Assembly: GCF_900116435.1 (NCBI RefSeq) | Contig: NZ_FPAZ01000003.1 | Location: forward strand, 63,225 to 127,224 | Length of the DNA: 64,000 nt | Direction of reading: 5' to 3' | Source: Pseudoalteromonas lipolytica | Lineage (GTDB): Bacteria; Pseudomonadota; Gammaproteobacteria; Enterobacterales; Alteromonadaceae | Part shown: positions 56,811 through 64,000 of the stretch, piece after piece | How the letters are laid out: every line of letters begins with the position of its first letter | How positions within the stretch are numbered: position 1 is the first letter of the stretch | Program-made: the position numbers and the translations under genes | The notes under the pieces: generated by a model | The model's database searches: none | Seen by the model: the letters and a program-made list of their open reading frames with translations, nothing else | What the model was told of the DNA's origin: nothing

Positions 56811-58766
56811 TTAACTGACTTTAAATTGCTTCACAATTTGGTCTAGCTCAAGCGCTGTTTGCGCTAAGCCATCAGCAATCGCTGCTGCGCGCTCTGCACC
56901 ATCCATCGTTTCATGTGCTTTTTCGTTAACATGTTGAACACTTTCACTTATTTGCATACTCACGACATTTTGTTCTTCAGACGCACTGGCAATTTGTACA
57001 TTCATATCTTTAATTGTGCCCACCGATTGTGAAATTTGCTCGAGGACTTCACCGGTTTGCTCAGTTTTCTCTGCGGTTTGCTCCACATTTTGCATATTCA
57101 TTTTCATCGAATCGACTGAGCGCTTCGCTTCATTCTGTAAATTAGAAATCATCACTTGAATTTCTTCAGTACTTTGTTGTGTCCGACTTGCTAAAGAGCG
57201 CACTTCATCTGCAACCACTGCAAAACCGCGTCCTTGCTCTCCAGCTCTGGCAGCTTCGATGGCCGCATTTAATGCTAATAAGTTAGTTTGGTCAGCAATA
57301 CCTCTTATCACATCTAAAATGGAGCCCACTGACTCAGTTTCTGCTTCTAAGTTTTCAATCGTTTTGCTCACGCTCATCATGGTCTCAACCAACTCGCCCA
57401 TTGCGTGATGCGTTTGTGAAACTACTTGCGTGCCCGTCAGTACTTCATTATCGGCTTTTGTTGCTGCATCAGCAGCCATTTGTGCACTTTGCGTAATCTC
57501 ATTAATGGTTGCTGACATTTCATGCATTGCAGTGGCTGTTTGTGTTAATTGGTCAGATTGATGCTCTGCACCTGTTTTAGAACTCGCCGTTATTGTTGTT
57601 AAATCTTGTGATGTGCGCGAAACTTGCGTGGTAGATTCACTGATCTGTGTCAGCATTTCATTAAGCTTTGATACCATCTCTCGCATTGCTAAATATATGC
57701 CCGTTTCGTTGCCGTTCTGGCTAAAACGATAGGTTAAGTCTCCTTCAGCTATCGATTGCACTATTGTTGCTATTTCGCTCGGCTCCCCGCCAATAGGCGC
57801 TTTTATTAAACGCGAGATAAAGATACTTAAGAAAATGCCCACAGTAATAATTATGATGGCAAAGACTAAAATGGTGGTAATCGCATTTTCACTGCTGGCT
57901 TGTATCATGGGACCAATTTCATCTTGGCGGTTTTGGCTGGCGAGTTTAATACGTTCAATTTCCTCAGCTATTTGCGGGCCTACTTTATCAAGTGTCCCGC
58001 TAATTATATTATTACGCTCTGTAATCAAGGACTTTACTAGCTCAAGCCCTGTAAGATAGTCATTCGTTCTGGTTTTGAAATCAGACAATAATGTCTGCTC
58101 TTTTGCATCAAAAAGGCCCGCTGACAATTGCTGAGTTTTAGCTTGAACGCTCTTAAATTCTTTCATTGTTCTGTCAAAATCAGCCAGCGAGTTGCTGACT
58201 AAAAACTTTGCAGCATACAATCGCCCAAGTAATAACGACTCTTGCAATTGTGCACTTAAAAATAATGCTGCGCTGTTTTCTTTGTTTTTACTCAGCAGCA
58301 TAATTTCTGTTAAGGCCTCACGCATAAACGGCCCGTTTCCATCGAGCTTATTTTCGACTACATCATTGCGTTTTTCTACTAACTTAACGATGTCTTCAAA
58401 ACCATTCTTATAATTACTTGCTCCTTTTTCTATCGCTGTCATTGCTTTTACTTTCTCGGCATCAGTAAACTGTTTTTTGCTCTGAGTGATTAATTCACTG
58501 AGTAAATTATGACGCTCGTTAAAATCGGAAATGGCTTGAGGTTCTTGATCTTTCAAATATTTGAGTGCATTTAAGCGTAAAGTTAATACGTTTGATTGGA
58601 CTCGTCCCGTGATATTGCTATCGCGTGCATTTACGCGATAATCAACAAAATTATCATAGCCTGAGTTAAGCGCTAACAAGGCAACTATACTGACTACCCC
58701 TAGCAGAACAATCATTGCGCCAAATGCAAGATACAGCTGTGTATTTAACCTGAACTTCGTAAACAT
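56811..58766 (-). CDS. Methyl-accepting chemotaxis protein
   Basis: 651 aa from the ATG at 58766 (agagagaac upstream); the frame to 58844 adds non-conserved residues. TM1 about 12-35, a long helical periplasmic sensor (about 36-300, resembling the HBM bundle), TM2 about 305-328, HAMP ([16 protein letters not shown]), then the signalling coiled-coil with the conserved hairpin [20 protein letters not shown] near 490-510. Ligand unknown. No CheB/CheR pentapeptide at the C-terminus (ends VKQFKVS). Confidence 0.92.
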   Translation of the reverse strand: MFTKFRLNTQLYLAFGAMIVLLGVVSIVALLALNSGYDNFVDYRVNARDSNITGRVQSNVLTLRLNALKYLKDQEPQAISDFNERHNLLSELITQSKKQFTDAEKVKAMTAIEKGASNYKNGFEDIVKLVEKRNDVVENKLDGNGPFMREALTEIMLLSKNKENSAALFLSAQLQESLLLGRLYAAKFLVSNSLADFDRTMKEFKSVQAKTQQLSAGLFDAKEQTLLSDFKTRTNDYLTGLELVKSLITERNNIISGTLDKVGPQIAEEIERIKLASQNRQDEIGPMIQASSENAITTILVFAIIIITVGIFLSIFISRLIKAPIGGEPSEIATIVQSIAEGDLTYRFSQNGNETGIYLAMREMVSKLNEMLTQISESTTQVSRTSQDLTTITASSKTGAEHQSDQLTQTATAMHEMSATINEITQSAQMAADAATKADNEVLTGTQVVSQTHHAMGELVETMMSVSKTIENLEAETESVGSILDVIRGIADQTNLLALNAAIEAARAGEQGRGFAVVADEVRSLASRTQQSTEEIQVMISNLQNEAKRSVDSMKMNMQNVEQTAEKTEQTGEVLEQISQSVGTIKDMNVQIASASEEQNVVSMQISESVQHVNEKAHETMDGAERAAAIADGLAQTALELDQIVKQFKVS

Positions 58767-58933
58767 AATGTTCTCTCTGTTTAATTGCAGTACCCTATGC
58801 GTGATGGCTTCCTTACTAAAAATCTCATTAAGTATAGGAAACAACAGTGAGAATGATATGTTATGAGGGGAAATAGGGGGGAATTTAAGAAATATCTGAT
58901 ATGTAAGTAAAAATCGTCCTAATTATTCCAGTT

Positions 58934-59512
58934 TTATAAACAATTAAACCCCTCTAAGGAAATCTGTTTAGTTTGCTCATCGACATTACTTTTTTGATAG
59001 ATCTGTAAACTATCTTGATGAACTTTAAAACTAAATTCACCTGCCCACGGTAATGAAGCAACCGGGATCTGGCGATAAAAACCATAACGGTCATAGCAAA
59101 TATATGAAATATGATGGTAAACATCTGTAAAAACGCCATAGTCAGCTGTAAATACACTAATATGCTGTTGCTGCTTAAAATACTTTGCCTGTGTCCCTGC
59201 AACAAGGTACCAAAAACACAGACTCACCATAACCACAAGTTGAAGCCCTGCGACAATGAATAATAAAAGATGTCGTCTAGCGGTTGGTTGAGTCTCTAGC
59301 GCTGCTCTGCCTGTGTCACACCTGTTATTTTTGAGTAATAAATAAATGCCCGTTATGACCATAAACAGCTTCATAATGAGTAACGCAACGCCTATTTGAT
59401 ACATCATTTTTGGGCTATGCCATTGAATGCCAAATACAGGAGGTACAAAAAGGCTGTCGATAAGCGGCAATAAAATAAGTAATGAGGCTATGATTAGGCT
59501 TTTATTCTTCAT
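58934..59512 (-). CDS. Membrane protein, unknown function
   Basis: 192 aa with three hydrophobic helices (1-25, 38-60, 78-105) and an extracytoplasmic C-terminal part rich in Tyr and Phe (DYGVFTDVYHHISYICYDRYGFYRQ). No family recognised. Monocistronic between the chemoreceptor and phhB, same strand. Confidence 0.65.
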   Translation of the reverse strand: MKNKSLIIASLLILLPLIDSLFVPPVFGIQWHSPKMMYQIGVALLIMKLFMVITGIYLLLKNNRCDTGRAALETQPTARRHLLLFIVAGLQLVVMVSLCFWYLVAGTQAKYFKQQQHISVFTADYGVFTDVYHHISYICYDRYGFYRQIPVASLPWAGEFSFKVHQDSLQIYQKSNVDEQTKQISLEGFNCL

Positions 59513-59575
59513 TGTTTTCTACCGTGTTGTTTCATAACGCAAATACACTATATAGGCTTTTTCTTTTTAACAAAA

Positions 59576-59605
59576 ATAAAAAGGCGCGACCTTGGGTCAC
59601 GCCTT
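59576..59605 (-). terminator. Terminator after phhB
   Basis: aaggcg-c-gacc / ggtc-a-cgcctt stem with a single mismatch, T-run on the minus strand. Confidence 0.85.
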
Positions 59606-59626
59606 CTGGGCAGAACTTATTGCGTT

Positions 59627-59971
59627 TTATAATGCAGCAAAGACATCGTCAGTTTTTGCAGCACAAATAAAATCGTTTTTATGTAAGCCTTTAATTGAGT
59701 GGCTCCACCACGTAACAGTCACTTTGCCCCACTCTGTAAGTAAACCTGGGTGATGGCCTTCTTCTTCAGCCATATCACCTACTTTATTTGTAAATTCAAG
59801 TGCTTGTTTAAAGTTTTTAAACTTATACACACGCTCTAATTGCATAATGCCGTCGCGCACTTCTGGTACCCAATCAGGGATCATTTTAATTAATTCTGCT
59901 AACTCAGCATCAGATACTTTCGGCGCATCAGCACGACACGCTTCACACTTTTGTGTGCTTAATGAAGACAT
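59627..59971 (-). CDS. phhB: Pterin-4a-carbinolamine dehydratase
   Basis: 114 aa. Active-site histidines in [21 protein letters not shown] (H73, H74) and [12 protein letters not shown] (H91). It regenerates the pterin cofactor consumed by PhhA, encoded 9 bases upstream in the same operon. The N-terminal CEACRADAP is typical of the family. Confidence 0.95.
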   Translation of the reverse strand: MSSLSTQKCEACRADAPKVSDAELAELIKMIPDWVPEVRDGIMQLERVYKFKNFKQALEFTNKVGDMAEEEGHHPGLLTEWGKVTVTWWSHSIKGLHKNDFICAAKTDDVFAAL

Positions 59972-59980
59972 TATAAATCC

Positions 59981-60778
59981 TTAACTTGCTAATTTTTCTT
60001 TAGGTGGAAACTTTGGCTCATGAAGCCCTAATTCTTTTGCTTTACTCACCAATGACATGATATCCATTTGTGAGATATCAAATAAGTCATTAATCGAATT
60101 AATGGTGTAGTACACAGGCTGCATTATATCAATACGGTACGGTGTGCGAAGCACATCCAGTACATTCATTGCATTGATTTCTGGTTTATCAGAGTACACG
60201 TATTGCGTTTCACCTGGGCTTGATAAAATACCGCCACCATAAATACGCAAGCCTTGGTCTGTTTGCATTAAACCAAACTCAACAGTAAACCAGTATAAAC
60301 GTGCCAGATACACGCGATCTTTTTTCTCTGCTGCATACCCTAATTGACCGTATTTATGCGTAAACTCAGCAAATGCAGGGTTTGTTAACATTGCACAGTG
60401 ACCAAAAATTTCGTGGAAAATATCTGGCTCTTGTAAGTAGTCAAACTCTTCACGTGTGCGAATAAACGTAGCCACGGGGAATTGCTTATTAGCTAACAAA
60501 CGGAAAAACTCGTCAAAATCAATTAACGCAGGCACAGGCGCAACTTGCCAGCCGGTGGTTTTTTCCAGTACTTCGTTTAATTCACTTAATTGGGGAATAC
60601 GATCTGAAGGAAGGTTTATTTTTTTTAAACCCTCAAGGTATTCATTGCAGGCTTTGCCTTCAATGCAAGCGAGTTGGCGAGCAACCAGCTCAGACCATAT
60701 TTTGTTTTCGTCTTCGCTCCAATGGATCACCCCATTTTCATCGGGTTGCTTGGAGGTGTAATTACTTGCTTTAGCCAT
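59981..60778 (-). CDS. phhA: Phenylalanine 4-monooxygenase
   Basis: 265 aa (bacterial single-domain form). Non-haem iron triad H122 and H127 (DIFHEIFGHCAML) with E167 (WFTVEFGLM). It converts phenylalanine to tyrosine using O2 and tetrahydropterin. Paired with phhB for cofactor recycling. A TyrR-like box lies about 130 bases upstream, matching PhhR/TyrR control in other gammaproteobacteria. Confidence 0.96.
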   Translation of the reverse strand: MAKASNYTSKQPDENGVIHWSEDENKIWSELVARQLACIEGKACNEYLEGLKKINLPSDRIPQLSELNEVLEKTTGWQVAPVPALIDFDEFFRLLANKQFPVATFIRTREEFDYLQEPDIFHEIFGHCAMLTNPAFAEFTHKYGQLGYAAEKKDRVYLARLYWFTVEFGLMQTDQGLRIYGGGILSSPGETQYVYSDKPEINAMNVLDVLRTPYRIDIMQPVYYTINSINDLFDISQMDIMSLVSKAKELGLHEPKFPPKEKLAS

Positions 60779-60908
60779 AATAACCTTCTTCGTTAAATCT
60801 TGATCAGCACGATAAGAATCACTTTAACTTGTTAAGTCGATACTATGTAAAAGTAAGCGAGATTTTAATAGTTTTGGGTGTTTCTACTGTTTGCAGAAAC
60901 ACCTCTAC

Positions 60909-60926
60909 TGTAAATAAAAAATTACA
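60909..60926. promoter_or_regulatory. TyrR/PhhR-like box upstream of phhA
   Basis: TGTAAA-N6-ATTACA, one mismatch to the TyrR consensus TGTAAA-N6-TTTACA. A separate 9-bp-arm hairpin (ggtgtttct / agaaacacc, 60877-60903) lies between it and the gene. Confidence 0.5.
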
Positions 60927-61003
60927 TCAAAAGATCTAAATGTTTACACAACCCGTTAAATAAGGGCTAAAACACCATTTCAGTGTAAACTTAAATTAAC
61001 ACC

Positions 61004-62185
61004 CTACCCAATAGATGTAAATGCAGTTTTAAGATCGTTAATTATATCGTTAACATCCTCTAAACCGACTGATAAGCGAATTAATCCATCACTAATCCCA
61101 GCCGCAGCCCGTTCTTCTGGTGTATAGGGAGAGTGAGTCATAGACGCGGGATGCTGAATGAGGGTTTCAGCGTCACCTAAACTCACTGCTAACGTACAAA
61201 GCTGAGTATTATTAATGAAGGTTTCACCTTGTTCTAGGGTGCCTTTAATTTCGAACGCGATCACACCACCCGCTGCTTTCATTTGTGTACCAATAAACTT
61301 ATGACCTTGATGTGATTTAAGGCCAGGATAATAAACCTTGCTCACCAACGGGTGCTGCTCTAAAAACTCAGCAACCACTTGGGCACTCGCACAATGGCGC
61401 TCCATTCGTACTGCAAGCGTTTTTAACCCTCTGTTTATTAACCAGGCATCATGTGGACTAATCGTTGCGCCAATATCTTTAAGCACGGTCATTTTTATTA
61501 AATTAATGTGCTCATTAGAACCACACACAATGCCAGCAACCACATCGCCATGTCCGTTCAAATATTTAGTCGCACTGTGAATAACAATATCGATGCCATA
61601 TGAAGTGGGTTGCTGAAGTAAAGGCGTTAAAAAAGTATTATCAATAACACTGAGCAACTTATGTTGCTTCGCGACTTCTGCAATTAAGCTTAAATCAAGC
61701 ACAGTCATGGTTGGGTTTATCGGCGTCTCAGCAAAAATCATTTTACTGTTTGGTTTAACAGCAGCACGTAACGCGGCTTCATCGCTCATATCAACAAAAC
61801 TGACTTCTATACCGAAGCGAGGCAGCATGTGAGCAAAAAAAGCAAAAGTACAACCGTAGAGTGCACTTGATGCCACAAGGTGGTCACCATGCTGTAAAAA
61901 GCTTAATACTGAGGCTGATACTGCGCCCATTCCCGTTGCTGTTGCTGCAGCCGCTTCACAATTTTCAAGTTGTGCAACTTTTTGCTCTAACTCTTGCGTT
62001 GTTGGGTTACCTAAGCGAGTGTAAATAAACCCCTGCTCTTCACCAGCAAAACGTGCAGCCCCTTGTGCTGCACTCGTGAACGCAAATGTTGAGGTTTGAT
62101 AAAGTGGCGCACTCAGTGCGCCGTGAGGATCATTTGGCTTTTCTGGACCATGGATACATTGTGTATGTAAGTGATGCTTAGTCAT
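61004..62185 (-). CDS. mgl: Methionine gamma-lyase (PLP-dependent Cys/Met metabolism enzyme)
   Basis: 393 aa. Cys/Met fold with YTRLGNPTTQELEQKVAQLE, the PLP lysine K207 in HSATKYLNGHGD and D182. Cys112 in LYGCTFAFF is the residue typical of true methionine gamma-lyases (C116 in Pseudomonas), favouring MGL over cystathionine lyases or synthases. It would split methionine to methanethiol, 2-oxobutyrate and ammonia; in marine bacteria that also links to sulfur volatiles. Monocistronic. Confidence 0.87.
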   Translation of the reverse strand: MTKHHLHTQCIHGPEKPNDPHGALSAPLYQTSTFAFTSAAQGAARFAGEEQGFIYTRLGNPTTQELEQKVAQLENCEAAAATATGMGAVSASVLSFLQHGDHLVASSALYGCTFAFFAHMLPRFGIEVSFVDMSDEAALRAAVKPNSKMIFAETPINPTMTVLDLSLIAEVAKQHKLLSVIDNTFLTPLLQQPTSYGIDIVIHSATKYLNGHGDVVAGIVCGSNEHINLIKMTVLKDIGATISPHDAWLINRGLKTLAVRMERHCASAQVVAEFLEQHPLVSKVYYPGLKSHQGHKFIGTQMKAAGGVIAFEIKGTLEQGETFINNTQLCTLAVSLGDAETLIQHPASMTHSPYTPEERAAAGISDGLIRLSVGLEDVNDIINDLKTAFTSIG

Positions 62186-62319
62186 TGTCTGTTCTCGTTT
62201 TTATTATCAGTACTTCATACTCATAAATAAAACGCACATACAGCCTAACCACAAGCATGCCGGATGCACAGATGGCTAAATATCACTCAACCGTTTTTAT
62301 TAACTGTACACAAATGTTG

Positions 62320-63354
62320 TCATTGAGTCTTTTCGGTGTCTTTATCGCTGCTGCGCGAGGCTATTTTTCGCGCAATACTATTAGCCGTTTCTTTTAATAG
62401 GCTACGTTTGTGCTCTAAACGTGGCAATGGCCTACTTAACTCCATGGCTTTATAGCCAATGCGAGCAGTAAAAATACCGGCGCTAAGCCCTTGCGCGGCA
62501 CGGCCCGACAATTTACCCAACAGCTCTGCACTGAGTGCCGTTGCAGCCAGGTCGGACACCAGTTCAGCACTGCCCACAAAAAGCACTTGTTTGATCAACA
62601 AGCGATACAATTTTATGCGACTTGCATAACCAAAACCAATGCCATAAATACGACCAATTTGCTCAATTAATTTAGTGCCACGCCAAAGTACCGCCATCAT
62701 ATCAACCAGTGCAAGTGGGCTTAATGCCACCAATAAGCCCGATTCTGTGGCAAACCGATTAATCAGTTTCTTTGCTTGCTGATCTTGGCTGACTAATAAG
62801 CTGTCTGCATATAACGTCATGATTTCTTTGTCGGTATGATGACTGGCTATTTGTGTTTTAAAGTCATCAAAGCCTGTGAGTGCTTGATGTTTATTGAGTT
62901 TTTCAAGCCAAGGCAGCGCTTCACCTACTTGCTCACTATTAAGTAATCGATCAGCCTCTGTACGATGTAGCTGATTGCGCTTTAAGCTACGCAGCATGCG
63001 ATACTCACGCCAAATAACACGGCTAATCAAGAGCACGCCACTTAGTACCGCTGTTAAATACACTGAACCGACAATAATTGATTGCTGAAACGCCACATAC
63101 AGCGACATACCAAATTCAAGCAAGACCAAGACTAAAAAGCTCACAACAAAAAGGCTTTTTAATGTTTGCCATTTTGACTTTCTGTATACCGGTGCCAGTT
63201 CTATGTCGTCAGTTAATTCGTCATCGTTTTCAATAAACTCTGCATTTTCAATTACCTTTGCAGCTGTAAGCTCCTCAGTCGGTGCTTCATTTGCTGCAGA
63301 GCTCGCAATACGGCGCCCAGCTTGAAAATCAACCTCGTTCGGCTGTTTACTCAT
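62320..63354 (-). CDS. ycjF: YcjF/TIGR01620 family inner-membrane protein
   Basis: 344 aa. Charged N-terminus, two membrane helices about 67-110 (LFVVSFLVLVLLEFGMSLYV; SVYLTAVLSGVLLISRVIW), then a helical DUF697 domain (SPLALVDMMAVLWRGTKLIEQIGRIYGIGFG). Function unknown; it forms a conserved pair with YcjX and in E. coli is in the Psp-linked stress set. Start overlaps the ycjX stop by 4 bases. Confidence 0.88.
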   Translation of the reverse strand: MSKQPNEVDFQAGRRIASSAANEAPTEELTAAKVIENAEFIENDDELTDDIELAPVYRKSKWQTLKSLFVVSFLVLVLLEFGMSLYVAFQQSIIVGSVYLTAVLSGVLLISRVIWREYRMLRSLKRNQLHRTEADRLLNSEQVGEALPWLEKLNKHQALTGFDDFKTQIASHHTDKEIMTLYADSLLVSQDQQAKKLINRFATESGLLVALSPLALVDMMAVLWRGTKLIEQIGRIYGIGFGYASRIKLYRLLIKQVLFVGSAELVSDLAATALSAELLGKLSGRAAQGLSAGIFTARIGYKAMELSRPLPRLEHKRSLLKETANSIARKIASRSSDKDTEKTQ

Positions 63355-64000
63355 GTTAGTTTATCTCCTATCAGATACTGCATGACATGATCTAAACGAA
63401 TATGCTTTAACCGTTTATCAGGGCATGGTAATGGCGAAAACGACAAAAACTCAAAGCCTTGTGCTGGCCACTCGTGTTTATTCAATAGTCGTGAAGGTGG
63501 CTGGGGGGGTAAATAAGTGACCCACTCATGCTCGCCCAATGGTTTACCGTAAATACAGGCTAATTGCTGGCCTTTTTCTACAACTTGGCGCGGCTCTGTC
63601 GCACAAATTGACGACATAGCCATGGTTTCAATTTGTACGCCTTCAAACTTTAAATGGTTGCTTTGATCATGCACGATTGAATCAAGCAATAATGCTAAAT
63701 CTTTATGATACTGCGCGCTAATATGGTCTGATTTATTTGCAGCAAACAACAGCTTGTCGATGTTAGGTTTAAACAAACGTTTAAAGAAACTAGCTTCACC
63801 GTAATTAAAGTGTGCAAGCAATTGGTTTATTACACGACTTTGCTCATGTAACGTTTCTGCCCCTTCGTTCAATGCACTCAAGACATCCACCAGCACAATT
63901 TGTCGGTCAAAATGGCGAAAATGTTGCTCATAAAATGGCTTCACAACTTCTTTTACGTAGGCCTTATAGCGCTTTTTAAGGTGCGCTAAATTTGACCCTT
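63351..64000 (-). CDS. ycjX: YcjX family GTPase-like protein, 5' part off window
   Basis: The frame is open through the right edge, so this is the C-terminal about 216 residues of a roughly 470-aa protein; a GTG at 63944 is not the real start. Recognisable YcjX text: YEQHFRHFDRQIVLVDVLSALNEGAE, LLFAANKSDHI and SSICATEP. The family is a DUF463 P-loop protein with unknown function that partners YcjF. Confidence 0.9.
   Translation of the reverse strand, partial: GSNLAHLKKRYKAYVKEVVKPFYEQHFRHFDRQIVLVDVLSALNEGAETLHEQSRVINQLLAHFNYGEASFFKRLFKPNIDKLLFAANKSDHISAQYHKDLALLLDSIVHDQSNHLKFEGVQIETMAMSSICATEPRQVVEKGQQLACIYGKPLGEHEWVTYLPPQPPSRLLNKHEWPAQGFEFLSFSPLPCPDKRLKHIRLDHVMQYLIGDKLT

Noticed and set aside
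63351..63944. YcjX as a complete 197-aa protein
   Set aside because: The frame is open to the window edge and family members are about 470 aa; the GTG at 63944 is internal.

Overview
The window looks like chromosomal DNA of a marine gammaproteobacterium of the Alteromonadales, most likely Pseudoalteromonas or a close relative. This rests on low-to-moderate GC, a large TonB-dependent receptor of the TIGR01782 type beside starch-active enzymes, the phhA-phhB pair, and the gammaproteobacterial orders map-glnD-dapD and rpsB-tsf-pyrH-frr-uppS-cdsA-dxr-rseP-bamA-skp-lpxD-fabZ-lpxA. The genus is an inference from gene order and protein style; no 16S or database comparison was available.

Layout. 1-7 kb: glycan utilisation genes (a GHL10 family lipoprotein cut by the window edge, a TonB-dependent receptor, a small unknown gene and a lipoprotein GH13 alpha-amylase). 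7-14.4 kb: a cytochrome b561 gene, then an AT-rich accessory island ending at the 4.5S RNA gene ffs. The island holds a broken tniQ, an Apea-like HEPN protein in an operon with an Xre repressor, a SEFIR/TIR gene and a NACHT NTPase that are probably one product joined by frameshifting at an A11 tract, and a zinc-ribbon protein. 14.5-19.7 kb: DUF3014 protein, patatin phospholipase, CPA2 antiporter, diguanylate cyclase. 19.7-27.7 kb (minus): a membrane protein, tilS, accA, dnaE, rnhB, lpxB. 27.7-34.9 kb: cydABX-cydDC (plus) and a small RlpA-like lipoprotein, which separate lpxB from lpxA. 34.9-47.8 kb (minus): the envelope and translation run from rpsB down to lpxA. 48-52.3 kb (plus): map, glnD, dapD. 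52.5-56.8 kb: an RND pump and its adaptor. 56.8-64 kb (minus): chemoreceptor, a membrane protein, phhB, phhA, methionine gamma-lyase, and a YcjF/YcjX pair running off the edge.

How the parts work together. The core segments supply lipid A (lpxD, fabZ, lpxA, lpxB), outer-membrane assembly (bamA, skp), the sigma-E protease, isoprenoid and phospholipid precursors (dxr, uppS, cdsA), translation and replication. The cyd genes make cytochrome bd oxidase together with its assembly transporter. The most interesting part is the island downstream of ffs. ffs is a known attachment site of type I-F3 CRISPR-associated Tn7-like transposons, and the broken tniQ resembles the TniQ of those elements. Two CTTAG/CTAAG inverted repeats, one abutting the xre start codon and one in front of tniQ, suggest that the Xre repressor controlled both. 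No cas genes, tnsABC or CRISPR repeats remain visible, so I read this as the scar of such an element with defence cargo still present.
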